Positions 23,753 through 31,958 of a DNA stretch of 37,226 nucleotides are shown piece by piece; position 1 is the stretch's first letter; every line of letters starts with the position of its first letter. The notes under the pieces are model-generated. The model ran no database searches. It had not been told where the DNA came from and saw only the letters and a list, made by a program, of their open reading frames with translations. This DNA is from an uncultured Spirochaetales bacterium (GTDB taxonomy: Bacteria; Spirochaetota; Spirochaetia; Sphaerochaetales; Sphaerochaetaceae). The position numbers were made by a program, and so were the translations under genes. The stretch spans positions 1-37,226 of the forward strand of contig CACZJR010000024.1 of NCBI GenBank assembly GCA_902781545.1, read 5' to 3'.

Positions 23753-24166
23753 TTAATTAGCAGGCCGATACTCGCAAAGAAGATACTTGCCCCTTGACCC
23801 TTTCATCGCCTCAGTGAACACAACCGCAAAAGTACTTCCGAGAATCAGGACTGCCTCCGGACTGGCTGCTGCCTGACAGACTGCATCCTGTAGCACAACA
23901 TTCTTCTCATTCAAGGCATAGTCTGAGGACAGGATATAACACGGTTCATTGTGGAGAATGACAAAGCGTCTGAAATCCGGATTTCTCTCAAGGTCATCCC
24001 CTGACAGCCTGATCTTTGATCTGTCTAGAAAGTCTTCAGCCTGATGGCAGAACCTGCTTACACCGTCATATCTCTTATCCGGTGTTGTAAGCTCATATAA
24101 GAGTCTATCTCTCCTTTCTTTCCGTATGAAGGAGCGGACAAAGTGTTTCTCTTCTGAATAATCCAT
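23753..24166 (-). CDS. Conserved-looking protein of unknown function
   Basis: I do not recognise a named family for this 137-residue soluble protein. The N-terminal half is basic and Arg/Lys-rich (SFIRKERRDRLLYEL, YDGVSRFCHQAEDFL). The C-terminal half reads like an alpha/beta core (AVLILGSTFAVVFTEAMKG, SRGKYLLC). Its coding end is duplicated at 23168-23250 with a decayed rhuM gene between the copies. No ribosome binding site is seen; on the minus strand TATAAT (24178-24183) ends 11 nt before the ATG, so any leader would be about 4 nt. Confidence 0.7.
   Translation of the reverse strand: MDYSEEKHFVRSFIRKERRDRLLYELTTPDKRYDGVSRFCHQAEDFLDRSKIRLSGDDLERNPDFRRFVILHNEPCYILSSDYALNEKNVVLQDAVCQAAASPEAVLILGSTFAVVFTEAMKGSRGKYLLCEYRPAN
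23774..23855 (-). repeat. Duplicated 3' gene end, copy within the intact gene
   Basis: This is the partner of 23168-23250, in the same orientation. The two copies bracket about 520 bases containing the rhuM remnant and an ECF-like element. Confidence 0.85.
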
Positions 24167-24210
24167 CGCTGACTCACATTATAGCTGAAAACCGGAGTCA
24201 TGAGGGACAA

Positions 24211-24891
24211 TTACTTTGGATCGGGTAATGCCTGGAGGAATCCTGCCAGTTTCTCTGCAATAATATGGTTTGCCACCTCATTGAAATGGTAGCCGCCATA
24301 AGAGTACTGCTTTGCCTGATCAGGCTTGGACAGGTCTATCCCATGATTCCTGTACATGTCAAAGACAGGAAAGCCGTGTGCCTTGGCTATTTCAATAACC
24401 CTGTCCACATATTCCACAAGAGTTCTCTTCTCAGGGCAGTTGGCTTTCAACGGACTCGTGGATGGCAGATAATCCTCCTTGCAGTGCGACGGAGTCAGAA
24501 AGACCTTAACCGCTTTAGGATACAGTTCCTCAAGCAGGCTGCAAAGATATTCCAGGGCACCTGAGAATGTGCTTCGCGTCTTGTCTCCGATCTCACCAAG
24601 AGGAGCATCGCCGGTGTAGTAGTCATTTGAGCCGCCCATGACAACTATCACATCAGATTCAGGATCCAGCTGCCAGGCCCTCATGCAGAAATCCTCATCA
24701 TGCAGGGCTTTGGGACTCGGGTTTTTCTGATAGGCGATCCTTGTTCCGGATATACCGTAGTTGTTCACCCTTTTCAGACCGCACATCTGTTTGATGATAT
24801 TGTCAAACCTGTCCTTCTCTTTGTCGGAGATTCTCTTTCCGAATGTGTTGCTGTCTCCCAGAAAACTGATGATCTTCCATTTCAGCTCCAT
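24211..24891 (-). CDS. SGNH/GDSL-family hydrolase with an atypical active site
   Basis: This 226-residue SGNH-fold protein has SFLGDSNTFG at residues 9-18 with the nucleophilic Ser in GDS, the oxyanion Gly (NYGISGT) and Asn in GGSNDY. The C-terminal block is YGGYHFNEVANHI with the catalytic His. The usual Asp three residues before that His (DGxHPN) is Gly, so the triad appears incomplete. It lacks a signal peptide, so it is probably cytoplasmic, acting on an ester of unknown type. It lies 36 bp downstream of the outer-membrane protein gene on the same strand, with a ribosome binding site (GAGGA), and may be co-transcribed. Confidence 0.8.
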   Translation of the reverse strand: MELKWKIISFLGDSNTFGKRISDKEKDRFDNIIKQMCGLKRVNNYGISGTRIAYQKNPSPKALHDEDFCMRAWQLDPESDVIVVMGGSNDYYTGDAPLGEIGDKTRSTFSGALEYLCSLLEELYPKAVKVFLTPSHCKEDYLPSTSPLKANCPEKRTLVEYVDRVIEIAKAHGFPVFDMYRNHGIDLSKPDQAKQYSYGGYHFNEVANHIIAEKLAGFLQALPDPK

Positions 24892-24927
24892 TTAGGTCCT
24901 CTCCTCCTGGAACGAACTGTCAAGCAA

Positions 24928-26541
24928 TCAATAACTGATTGAGGCTCCAAGTACAAACTGGTTGTCGATGTCTCCGTCTGCATATCCCAGATTGTACTGT
25001 CCGAAAACGCCTATATGCGCATTCAGCTCCTTTCTTCCATATAGCTGGAATATTCCGTATATCTTTCTCTCTCCGCTTAATGACCAGGACCTTTCTCCCC
25101 TCACATATTTTGAGTCATAGTTCTTCTCCCCATGGACCATGAACAAGCCCTCTGCTTTCAGAGCATAGTTTTCGGGAACGATATATGAGACTCTCAGATC
25201 CAGCAGCGCGGCATCACCTCCATACGGATAGCCGATGTAGTACCTCTTGTAATCGATTTCTCCTCCTGCGTATCTGATGATCCCGATATAAGACAGACCG
25301 GTATCGTCATCCGGCTGAGTGTAAGCACTCGTTGATCTGTGATAGAGGAAAGGAAGCGTGTAGACAGCCTCGAGACTCACACCGAGGATACCGTCTCTGA
25401 TAGCGCTCATGTGCTTGATCCCGATCATGAAACCCAGTTCGTCAGGAGCGGAGTCACCCCCTTTGGCCTCGTTCGGCGATGAGATGTCATCTATCAGGAT
25501 CTGCCCGTAAGCATTCCAGCTTTTTGCAAGAGCCAGGACAGCCTCAAAGGAGCAGGAGGAATTCTGCCTGCTTCTGACGAAATAATTATGATAGTAGTCT
25601 ATCGGATTGAGATATCTGAGGTTGATTCCGTCATCGTTGTCATTTTTGAAGAGCGTGGTGTTGCTGAATGCAAAATACAATCTGTCGGAGAGGAAACGTC
25701 CTTCCAGGCGGTTGGTCATGTAGGCATAGGCGCCTCTTGTCTTCTCATCACCGTCTTTCTGGATATCCGGATGCCAGAAGGAAATGAGGGCATATGAGAA
25801 CTTGAACCGTGTACCGAAAAGGTTGAATCTGAGCAAATCCTGATGTAGGAAACTGTCACTGAGGATCAGACTTCCCGTTTCACCGGTGCCGATTGAGAAC
25901 CTGTCCCTTCCCAACTGAATATTCCAGAAAGAGCCTCCTGCAGACAGGAAGGCACGGTCAGGAACAATCAGGTCAACGTCATATGTGAATCCCTCAGGAC
26001 TGAGATAGCACAGGTCGAAATTGAACCTGTAACTATGGAAGGGAATATCATTCATGCGATCTGCCGGTCTCAGCTGGAAGGAGAAGAAAAGATAGATGGA
26101 ATCAAGCCCGTAGATTCCAGCCTTCAGATCCAGCGTAGTCCTGTCATTGTCACTGAACATCCTGAAAAAATAATTGTCCGTCTCATCAAAGGGAAAATCA
26201 AATGAGGTGTTCGTATGATAGTAGGCGTTCACATTCGAGCTCAGACCAAGACGCAGATCAACTGTCTCGTCGAAGGAGATGGTGGCCTTCCTTCCGATCT
26301 CCTTCAATACAAAGTCATACAATCCAGGTGATGTTGATTCTGACACCATTGACAGATACTTTTCCGTTTCCGCAATGCTCCAAGGCCTTGTAGTCGACGG
26401 TATGGCTTTCCCCTCCATTATGAACAGGGCATCCATGGCATCATAGACACCACTGGCAAGAGGTATTATCTCCTGCCCGTTCATTGCGGCCAGAACTGAA
26501 AACACGAGAATAAAAGCAACTGCGGCAATAGTTTTTTTCAT
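24928..26541 (-). CDS. Outer-membrane beta-barrel protein (Wzi-like)
   Basis: This 537-residue protein has a clear signal peptide (MKKTIAAVAFILVFSVLAAM). After a short helical segment (~25-80) come many alternating aromatic beta strands ending in a terminal aromatic residue (GASISY), typical of outer-membrane barrels. The central block WNIQLGRDRFSIGTGETGSLILSD resembles the Wzi capsule-assembly family. It would sit in the outer membrane and may bind surface polysaccharide; the role is inferred, not shown. ATG at 26541 follows AGGAGAGGG by 5 nt, with a good promoter upstream. Confidence 0.7.
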   Translation of the reverse strand: MKKTIAAVAFILVFSVLAAMNGQEIIPLASGVYDAMDALFIMEGKAIPSTTRPWSIAETEKYLSMVSESTSPGLYDFVLKEIGRKATISFDETVDLRLGLSSNVNAYYHTNTSFDFPFDETDNYFFRMFSDNDRTTLDLKAGIYGLDSIYLFFSFQLRPADRMNDIPFHSYRFNFDLCYLSPEGFTYDVDLIVPDRAFLSAGGSFWNIQLGRDRFSIGTGETGSLILSDSFLHQDLLRFNLFGTRFKFSYALISFWHPDIQKDGDEKTRGAYAYMTNRLEGRFLSDRLYFAFSNTTLFKNDNDDGINLRYLNPIDYYHNYFVRSRQNSSCSFEAVLALAKSWNAYGQILIDDISSPNEAKGGDSAPDELGFMIGIKHMSAIRDGILGVSLEAVYTLPFLYHRSTSAYTQPDDDTGLSYIGIIRYAGGEIDYKRYYIGYPYGGDAALLDLRVSYIVPENYALKAEGLFMVHGEKNYDSKYVRGERSWSLSGERKIYGIFQLYGRKELNAHIGVFGQYNLGYADGDIDNQFVLGASISY

Positions 26542-26578
26542 TCCAACCCTCTCCTGAATCTATAGGTTGTATGAATTG

Positions 26579-26607
26579 ATTATAACTTATTTATCCCCCA
26601 ACAACAA
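26579..26607 (-). promoter_or_regulatory. Promoter of the outer-membrane protein gene
   Basis: On the minus strand TTGTTG (26602-26607), 17 bases, TATAAT (26579-26584), with the start about 35 nt before the ATG. Confidence 0.55.
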
Positions 26608-26610
26608 AGA

Positions 26611-26634
26611 AACCCAACCTTTTCAGGCTGGGTT
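26611..26634 (-). terminator. Terminator behind the duplicated tRNA 3' end
   Basis: On the minus strand AACCCAGCCT, GAAA, AGGTTGGGTT (one G-U) then TCTTTGTTGTTG. It resembles the tRNA-Arg terminator at 26767-26790, and both sit just downstream of a copy of the tRNA 3' end. Confidence 0.7.
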
Positions 26635-26661
26635 ATCTGTTGATACGGCGACTTGGGCTCG
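26630..26661 (-). repeat. Partial duplicate of tRNA-Arg 3' end and its flank
   Basis: Positions 26644-26661 match the last 18 bases of tRNA-Arg (26799-26816) exactly, and GGGTTATCTGT (26630-26640) matches 26786-26796. The copies are about 155 bp apart in the same orientation. No other tRNA arms can be recognised upstream of this copy. Confidence 0.8.
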
Positions 26662-26766
26662 CCTTCTGCCTCCCTGATGTCCGGCTTCAGGCCGGCCTGG
26701 CTTCGGACGCAGTGCGGCCTCCTACCGCCAGGCTTCTCGCCCCATCATGTCCCGACAAAAACAGAA

Positions 26767-26790
26767 AACCCGGTCGAAATTGACCGGGTT
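26767..26790 (-). terminator. Terminator of tRNA-Arg
   Basis: On the minus strand AACCCGGTC, 6-nt loop, GACCGGGTT, then TTCTGTTTTTG. Confidence 0.8.
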
Positions 26791-26798
26791 ATCTGTCT

Positions 26799-26872
<74 letters not shown>

Positions 26873-26883
26873 ATGCATTAAAG

Positions 26884-26912
26884 TATATATCCTAATTTGC
26901 CGTTTTGTGCAA
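26884..26912 (-). promoter_or_regulatory. Promoter of tRNA-Arg
   Basis: On the minus strand TTGCAC (26907-26912), 17 bases, TATATA (26884-26889), placing the start a few bases before the tRNA 5' end. Confidence 0.6.
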
Positions 26913-27010
26913 GTGTCGGACAAAAAGCAGGCTACCGGAGAACTAACAGCTTCCGGCAGCCAATTATGAAGGGAAAACCAATCAGGACTAGGAGTACGTC
27001 CTGCAAAAGC

Positions 27011-27382
27011 TCATTCCTGTGCCTGCGCTTCCTCTGCAGGTGCTTCCATAGGCGGCTCAATTGCAGCCTGCGCCTTCTCTTCCTTGACTTCCTTGATCTC
27101 ATGCCTGCAGCAGCCATGGTCCTTCTGAGGCCTGCAGCATGTGAGTGCAGAGAGCATAAAAAGAAGGATGCCGCCGATGAACAGGAATCCGCCTGCGATG
27201 ATCATGCCCAGACACACATTGGCCATGGATGACGTCATTGTGTAAGTCATCTGCATGAAGGCACCATAGTGTCTGACATAATGAGCGCCGTTGATATATG
27301 TGAAACCAAGAACGTTCAGTACAACCGAACAGACAATCAGGATGATTGCCACAATGAAACTTGCCGTTGAAACTTTCTTCAT
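27011..27382 (-). CDS. Small two-helix membrane protein, acidic cytoplasmic tail
   Basis: I do not recognise this 123-residue protein. Two hydrophobic helices (about 7-28 and 55-82) are separated by a Tyr/His/Met-rich loop. They are followed by a cysteine-rich juxtamembrane segment (LTCCRPQKDHGCCRHE) and an acidic Glu/Ala/Pro tail. The clustered CC pairs with His could bind metal, or could be lipid-modified; this is speculation. ATG at 27382 follows GGAGG by 9 nt. The ribosome binding site lies beside one arm of an inverted repeat that spans the likely promoter. Confidence 0.65.
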   Translation of the reverse strand: MKKVSTASFIVAIILIVCSVVLNVLGFTYINGAHYVRHYGAFMQMTYTMTSSMANVCLGMIIAGGFLFIGGILLFMLSALTCCRPQKDHGCCRHEIKEVKEEKAQAAIEPPMEAPAEEAQAQE

Positions 27383-27434
27383 GATACGAATCCTCCGTAC
27401 TTCTGGCTCAAATATAAACCACAGGATCCGTATC
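27383..27434 (-). repeat. Inverted repeat flanking the promoter region of the small membrane protein gene
   Basis: GATACGAATCC (27383-27393) and GGATCCGTATC (27424-27434) are inverted with 10 of 11 positions complementary. A -10-like TATATT lies between the arms, and the proximal arm touches the start codon. It could be an operator or, if transcribed whole, a ribosome-masking hairpin. Confidence 0.4.
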
Positions 27435-27472
27435 AGGAACGTTTAGGAGTCAATCAACACTTTTCTTCACAT

Positions 27473-27925
<453 letters not shown>

Positions 27926-28717
27926 TCAATCCTCCCTGGAAGAAAAGTAGCCGCTGGTCCTTGCATAGTGGAAAAGATACTGCTGCGCCACTCCGGCATA
28001 AGGTCCGAAGATATCCTTGTCCTTGCCGGGGAAGCATTCAGCCATCACCCTCTTCATCCAGACATCCATCGGGAAACAGTCAAGCCTGTGGCACCCGAAC
28101 AAGAGGGCACAGTCAGCGACCTTAGGCCCTATTCCCTTAACCTTCATGAGGGTTGCCCTGGCGACATCTATGTCTATGCTCTTGAGCTTCTCAAGGTCAA
28201 TCGCACCATCATGGACGGCACGGGCAGTGTTCACAATGTAAGGTGCCCTGAAACCCAGGCCAAGCATCCTCAGGTCATCCTCTTTGGCATCAACCAGGGA
28301 AGACACCTCTGGAAAGCCTCCGCCACCATAGAAATTGCACATGCGGTCTATTATTCCCATTATCCTCTTTATGTTGTTGTTCTGGGACACGACAAAGCTG
28401 CACAGGGCTTCCCACGGGTCCTGGTTGAGGATCCTTATTCCCGGCGCATAGGCACATGCGTCTGCCATGAAAGGAGAGATGGATGAGAACCCTGCCTTCA
28501 GGCTCTCATAATCCGTATCAAGGTCAAAGAAGTGCGCCCAGAACGGGTCCTCCGTTATTGGACGCAGGTCATCCTGGCTGACAGTCAGCACTCTTACACC
28601 GGAGCCCACTCCTGCTTTGACTGTCCAAAGTCCGTCCTGCTCTGAGAACCTGAAGCACTGTCCGCTTGGAAGTGTGTCCTTCAGGCTGAGCTGTTTTTCC
28701 GTAATCCCGTTGATCAT
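27926..28717 (-). CDS. ogg: 8-oxoguanine DNA glycosylase/AP lyase (OGG1-type)
   Basis: This 263-residue HhH-GPD-family repair enzyme excises 8-oxoguanine. Family marks are SGQCFRF near the N-terminus, SQNNNIKRIMG in the middle, GFRAPYI, and the helix-hairpin-helix KGIGPKVADCALLF with the catalytic Lys. DCFPMDVWMKR carries the catalytic Asp. The fit is to the OGG1/AlkA branch, not MutM. ATG at 28717 is preferred over a TTG two codons upstream. No ribosome binding site is visible and a weak promoter (GATAAG) lies close by. Co-transcribed with the DUF386 gene. Confidence 0.87.
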   Translation of the reverse strand: MINGITEKQLSLKDTLPSGQCFRFSEQDGLWTVKAGVGSGVRVLTVSQDDLRPITEDPFWAHFFDLDTDYESLKAGFSSISPFMADACAYAPGIRILNQDPWEALCSFVVSQNNNIKRIMGIIDRMCNFYGGGGFPEVSSLVDAKEDDLRMLGLGFRAPYIVNTARAVHDGAIDLEKLKSIDIDVARATLMKVKGIGPKVADCALLFGCHRLDCFPMDVWMKRVMAECFPGKDKDIFGPYAGVAQQYLFHYARTSGYFSSRED

Positions 28718-28758
28718 GCTCAAAGCTTATCACGTTGCACGGTTTTTGTCTTAACATC

Positions 28759-28787
28759 TTAACAAATAAAGACTGCTGGTTTATATT
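28759..28787 (+). promoter_or_regulatory. Promoter of mntP, leaderless arrangement
   Basis: TTAACA (28759-28764), 17 bases, TATATT (28782-28787), each five of six to consensus. The -10 box ends 8 nt before the ATG at 28796, so the mRNA would start within a few bases of it. No Mn riboswitch could fit. Confidence 0.6.
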
Positions 28788-28795
28788 AAGTGGCA

Positions 28796-29386
28796 ATGCA
28801 GTGGAGTGTCCTTTTCTTCTTCAACAGCATTCTTCTCGGGGTGGGCCTTGCCATGGATGCGTTCTCAGTATCCCTTGCCAACGGCCTTAATGAGCCACAG
28901 ATGGGAAACGGCCGCATGAACCTGATTGCAGGCACCTACTCATTCTTCCAGTTCGCAATGCCGATGATCGGCTGGGTATGCGTTCATTTCATAGTCGAGA
29001 AGTTCAGGACATTCGAGAAGTTCGTCCCCTGGATAGCGCTTGCGCTTCTGGCTTATATCGGCGGTGAGATGCTGATCAAAGGCATCAGAAAGGAAGAGAG
29101 CAAGGAATGCGTGAAAGAAACCAGGCTGGGTACTGGAAAGCTTCTTGTGCAGGGTATTGCAACATCGATAGACGCCCTTTCCGTAGGATTCACGATCGAG
29201 CAGTACCAGTTCCCCATGGCACTGGTAGCATCACTGATTATCGCAGCAGTCACTCATGTGATCTGCATAGGCGGTCTTGCGCTCGGAAAGAAGTTCGGCC
29301 TCAAACTTGCAGATAAGGCCTCCATACTCGGAGGCCTCATCCTGATAGGTATTGGGTTGGAAATCCTGATCAAAAGTTTCTTCTGA
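28796..29386 (+). CDS. mntP: Manganese efflux pump MntP
   Basis: This 196-residue membrane protein has about six helices arranged as an inverted repeat. The family signatures GLAMDAFSVSLANG and ATSIDALSVGF carry the paired intramembrane aspartates that bind Mn(II). It exports manganese from the cytoplasm. An in-frame GTG at 28790 is possible, but the ATG at 28796 fits the promoter geometry. There is no ribosome binding site. Convergent with tyrS, with only 8 bp between stops and no clear terminator. Confidence 0.9.
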   Translation: MQWSVLFFFNSILLGVGLAMDAFSVSLANGLNEPQMGNGRMNLIAGTYSFFQFAMPMIGWVCVHFIVEKFRTFEKFVPWIALALLAYIGGEMLIKGIRKEESKECVKETRLGTGKLLVQGIATSIDALSVGFTIEQYQFPMALVASLIIAAVTHVICIGGLALGKKFGLKLADKASILGGLILIGIGLEILIKSFF

Positions 29387-29394
29387 TCCTGATA

Positions 29395-30627
29395 TTATTT
29401 CACGATCACGCGCATGAAGCGCTTCTTGCCTGCACGCAGGATCAGCTCACCGTCCTTGGCGCTGTCCTTTGTCACAACTGCCTTGACGTCAGTGACCTTA
29501 ACATCATCGATGAAGCAGCCTCCACCTTCAACAAGGCGCCTGACATCGCTCTTGGTAGCACCGAGCTTGGCCTCGAAGAAAAGATCAATGACTCCCTTGC
29601 CCTCGCCGATCTCAATCTCGACTGTAGGCATGGAGCTCTTGTCCCCGCCACCGCCGAAAGCAGCCTTTGCACCGGCAACGGCTTTGTCAGCCTCTTCCTG
29701 CCCGTGGATGATCTTGGTGATCTCATAGGCAAGGCGGGCCTTGGCGTCGTTGATGTTGCGTGCCGGATCTGAATACTCGGCAATCTCATCAAGGGACATG
29801 AATGTGAAGAGCTTCATGAACTTCACGGCATCGGCATCAGCGACATTGCGCCAGTACTGGTAGAAGTCATACGGGCTGTAGAGACCCGGGTCAAGGAACA
29901 CGGCTCCCTGCTCGCTCTTACCCATCTTCTTTCCGTCAGCCCTCATGATGAGGTTGAATGTCAGTCCGAAGCACTCCGGTCCGCCCATCCTCTGGATCAG
30001 GTCGATACCTGCAACGATGTTGCCCCACTGGTCCGCGCCGCCGATCTGAAGGCGGTTGTCGTAGTTCTTGTAGAGCATGTAGTAGTCGTATGACTGCAAC
30101 AGCTGGTAGTTGAACTCGATGAAGGACAGACCTCTCTCAAGGCGCTGCTTAACACCCTCGAATGTGAGCATTCTGTTGACAGAGAAATAGCGTCCGACAT
30201 CCCTGAGGAACTCGATGTAGTTCAGGCCCACAAGCCAGTCGGCATTGTTGACGATCCTTCCCTGGCCATAGCCTGCGGGAGGGACCTCGTCAAAATTGAC
30301 GACCTTTGCCAGCTGACCTGCGATGCGCTTCGCATTCTCCGCGATTGTCTCTGCCGGCAGGATCTTGCGCATCTCGGTCTTTCCGGAAGGATCTCCGATC
30401 AGGCCTGTTCCGCCTCCGACAAGTGCAAGAGGCTTGTGCCCGTGCTGCTGCAGATGATGCATGGCGAAGAACGGGACAATGTGGCCGACATGAAGTGACG
30501 GACCTGTCGGGTCGGTACCGCAGTAGAAGGTGACCGGACCATTGTCCATCAGGTCGGAGAGACCGTCTGTGTTTGTGCAGTCCTTGACGAAACCCCTGTC
30601 CATCAGGACCTGTAGTGCTTTATTCAT
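29395..30627 (-). CDS. tyrS: Tyrosyl-tRNA synthetase
   Basis: This class I synthetase charges tRNA-Tyr. The 410-residue protein has the HIGH motif as HVGH (46-49), the tyrosine-binding YDYYML and QIGGADQWGN region, the KMSKS motif as KMGKS near residue 235, and a C-terminal S4-like RNA-binding domain (LVEGGGCFIDD). Length is normal. It starts 2 bp after the glyS stop, with its ribosome binding site (AGAGAG) inside glyS, so it is the last gene of a synthetase operon. Confidence 0.95.
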   Translation of the reverse strand: MNKALQVLMDRGFVKDCTNTDGLSDLMDNGPVTFYCGTDPTGPSLHVGHIVPFFAMHHLQQHGHKPLALVGGGTGLIGDPSGKTEMRKILPAETIAENAKRIAGQLAKVVNFDEVPPAGYGQGRIVNNADWLVGLNYIEFLRDVGRYFSVNRMLTFEGVKQRLERGLSFIEFNYQLLQSYDYYMLYKNYDNRLQIGGADQWGNIVAGIDLIQRMGGPECFGLTFNLIMRADGKKMGKSEQGAVFLDPGLYSPYDFYQYWRNVADADAVKFMKLFTFMSLDEIAEYSDPARNINDAKARLAYEITKIIHGQEEADKAVAGAKAAFGGGGDKSSMPTVEIEIGEGKGVIDLFFEAKLGATKSDVRRLVEGGGCFIDDVKVTDVKAVVTKDSAKDGELILRAGKKRFMRVIVK

Positions 30628-30629
30628 AA

Positions 30630-31958
30630 TTAAACTCTCTTGTAATCCTTAGTGGCTTTCTTGATTGTGGCGACCAGCTCTGAGACAGGAACCCTGACCT
30701 GCTCCATTGAGTCACGGAACCTCAGAGTGACTGTGTTGTCGTTCATTGTGTCATAGTCGACGGTCACGCAATAAGGAGTTCCGATCTCATCCTGGCGGCG
30801 GTAACGGCGTCCGATAGCTCCGCTCTGGTCGTAGTATGTGGCAAAGTCGTCCCTGAGCTCATGCTCGAGCTTTGAGGCATACTCTGCAAGGCCGTCCTTC
30901 TTGACAAGAGGAAGAACCGCGACTGTGACAGGAGCGATGCTCGGATGGAAGTGCAGGACTGTCCTGATATCACCCTCGGCCACAACCTCCTCATCGTAGG
31001 CATCTGAAAGGGCCATGAGGACGTTTCTGGTAAGACCTGCTGAGGTCTCAACGACGTACGGGATGTACTTCTCGTTCGTCTCAGGATCAAGGTAGGTCAT
31101 ATCCTTGCCGCTGAACTTCTGGTGCTGTGTCAGGTCATAGTCAGTCCTGCTGTGGACTCCCTCGAGCTCCTGCCATCCCATCGGGAACAGGAACTGGATG
31201 TCAAAGGCGTCCTTGGCGTAGAATGCCAGCTCATCCGGTCCGTGCTGATGCCATCTGAGGTGCTCCGGATGGATTCCGATCCTGTTGACGTAGAAGTTCA
31301 TCCTCTGCTCTCTCCAGTACGGGAACCACTGCTCGTCTGTGCCCGGCTTGCAGAACCACTGCATCTCCATCTGCTCGAACTCACATGAGCGGAAGATGAA
31401 GTTCTTGGTTGTGATCTCGTTGCGGAAGCTCTTTCCGACCTGTGCAATCCCGAACGGGACCTTCACACGTGATGATGAGACGACGTTCTTGAAGTCAACG
31501 TAGATTCCCTGTGCTGTCTCAGGTCTGAGATAGATTGTTGAGGCGGCATCGACATCAGCTCCGATATGTGTGGCGAACATGAGGTTGAAGTTCCTCGGGG
31601 CCGTGAATGTGCCCTTGTTGCCGCATACCGGACACGGTGCGTTCAGGTCAATCTGGTCTGCTCTGAAGCGGCTCTTGCACTGCTTGCAGTCAACCATCGG
31701 GTCAGTGAAGTTGCTCACATGGCCGCTGGCCTCCCATACTCTGGGATGCATGAGAATAGAGGCATCGAGTCCGACGATGTTGTCATGGAGCTGTATCATC
31801 TCCTTCCACCATGCGTCACGGATGTTGTTCTTGAGCTGCACACCCAGCGGACCGTAGTCATAGGCGCCGTTCAGGCCCCCGTAAATCTCACTGCTCTGGA
31901 AAATGAATCCACGTCTTTTGCAAAGTGATACGATCTTATCCATTGTAACTTCAGCCAT
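30630..31958 (-). CDS. glyS: Glycyl-tRNA synthetase, homodimeric type
   Basis: This class II synthetase charges tRNA-Gly. The 442-residue single-chain alpha2 type has FIFQSSEIYGGLNGAYDYGP, a zinc-type CKQC...CPVC pair near 95-118, motif 2 FRNEITTKNFIFRSCEFEQME, and motif 3 GLTRNVLMAL. A C-terminal anticodon domain (DEIGTPYCVTVD) follows. This form differs from the two-subunit GlyQ/GlyS of many bacteria. ATG at 31958 follows AAGAGG by 6 nt and overlaps the gltX end by 8 bases. An earlier in-frame start would add six residues without a ribosome binding site. Confidence 0.95.
   Translation of the reverse strand: MAEVTMDKIVSLCKRRGFIFQSSEIYGGLNGAYDYGPLGVQLKNNIRDAWWKEMIQLHDNIVGLDASILMHPRVWEASGHVSNFTDPMVDCKQCKSRFRADQIDLNAPCPVCGNKGTFTAPRNFNLMFATHIGADVDAASTIYLRPETAQGIYVDFKNVVSSSRVKVPFGIAQVGKSFRNEITTKNFIFRSCEFEQMEMQWFCKPGTDEQWFPYWREQRMNFYVNRIGIHPEHLRWHQHGPDELAFYAKDAFDIQFLFPMGWQELEGVHSRTDYDLTQHQKFSGKDMTYLDPETNEKYIPYVVETSAGLTRNVLMALSDAYDEEVVAEGDIRTVLHFHPSIAPVTVAVLPLVKKDGLAEYASKLEHELRDDFATYYDQSGAIGRRYRRQDEIGTPYCVTVDYDTMNDNTVTLRFRDSMEQVRVPVSELVATIKKATKDYKRV

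Noticed and set aside
28737-28795. Manganese (yybP-ykoY) riboswitch before mntP
   Set aside because: The promoter -10 box lies 8 nt before the start codon, leaving no leader to hold a riboswitch.
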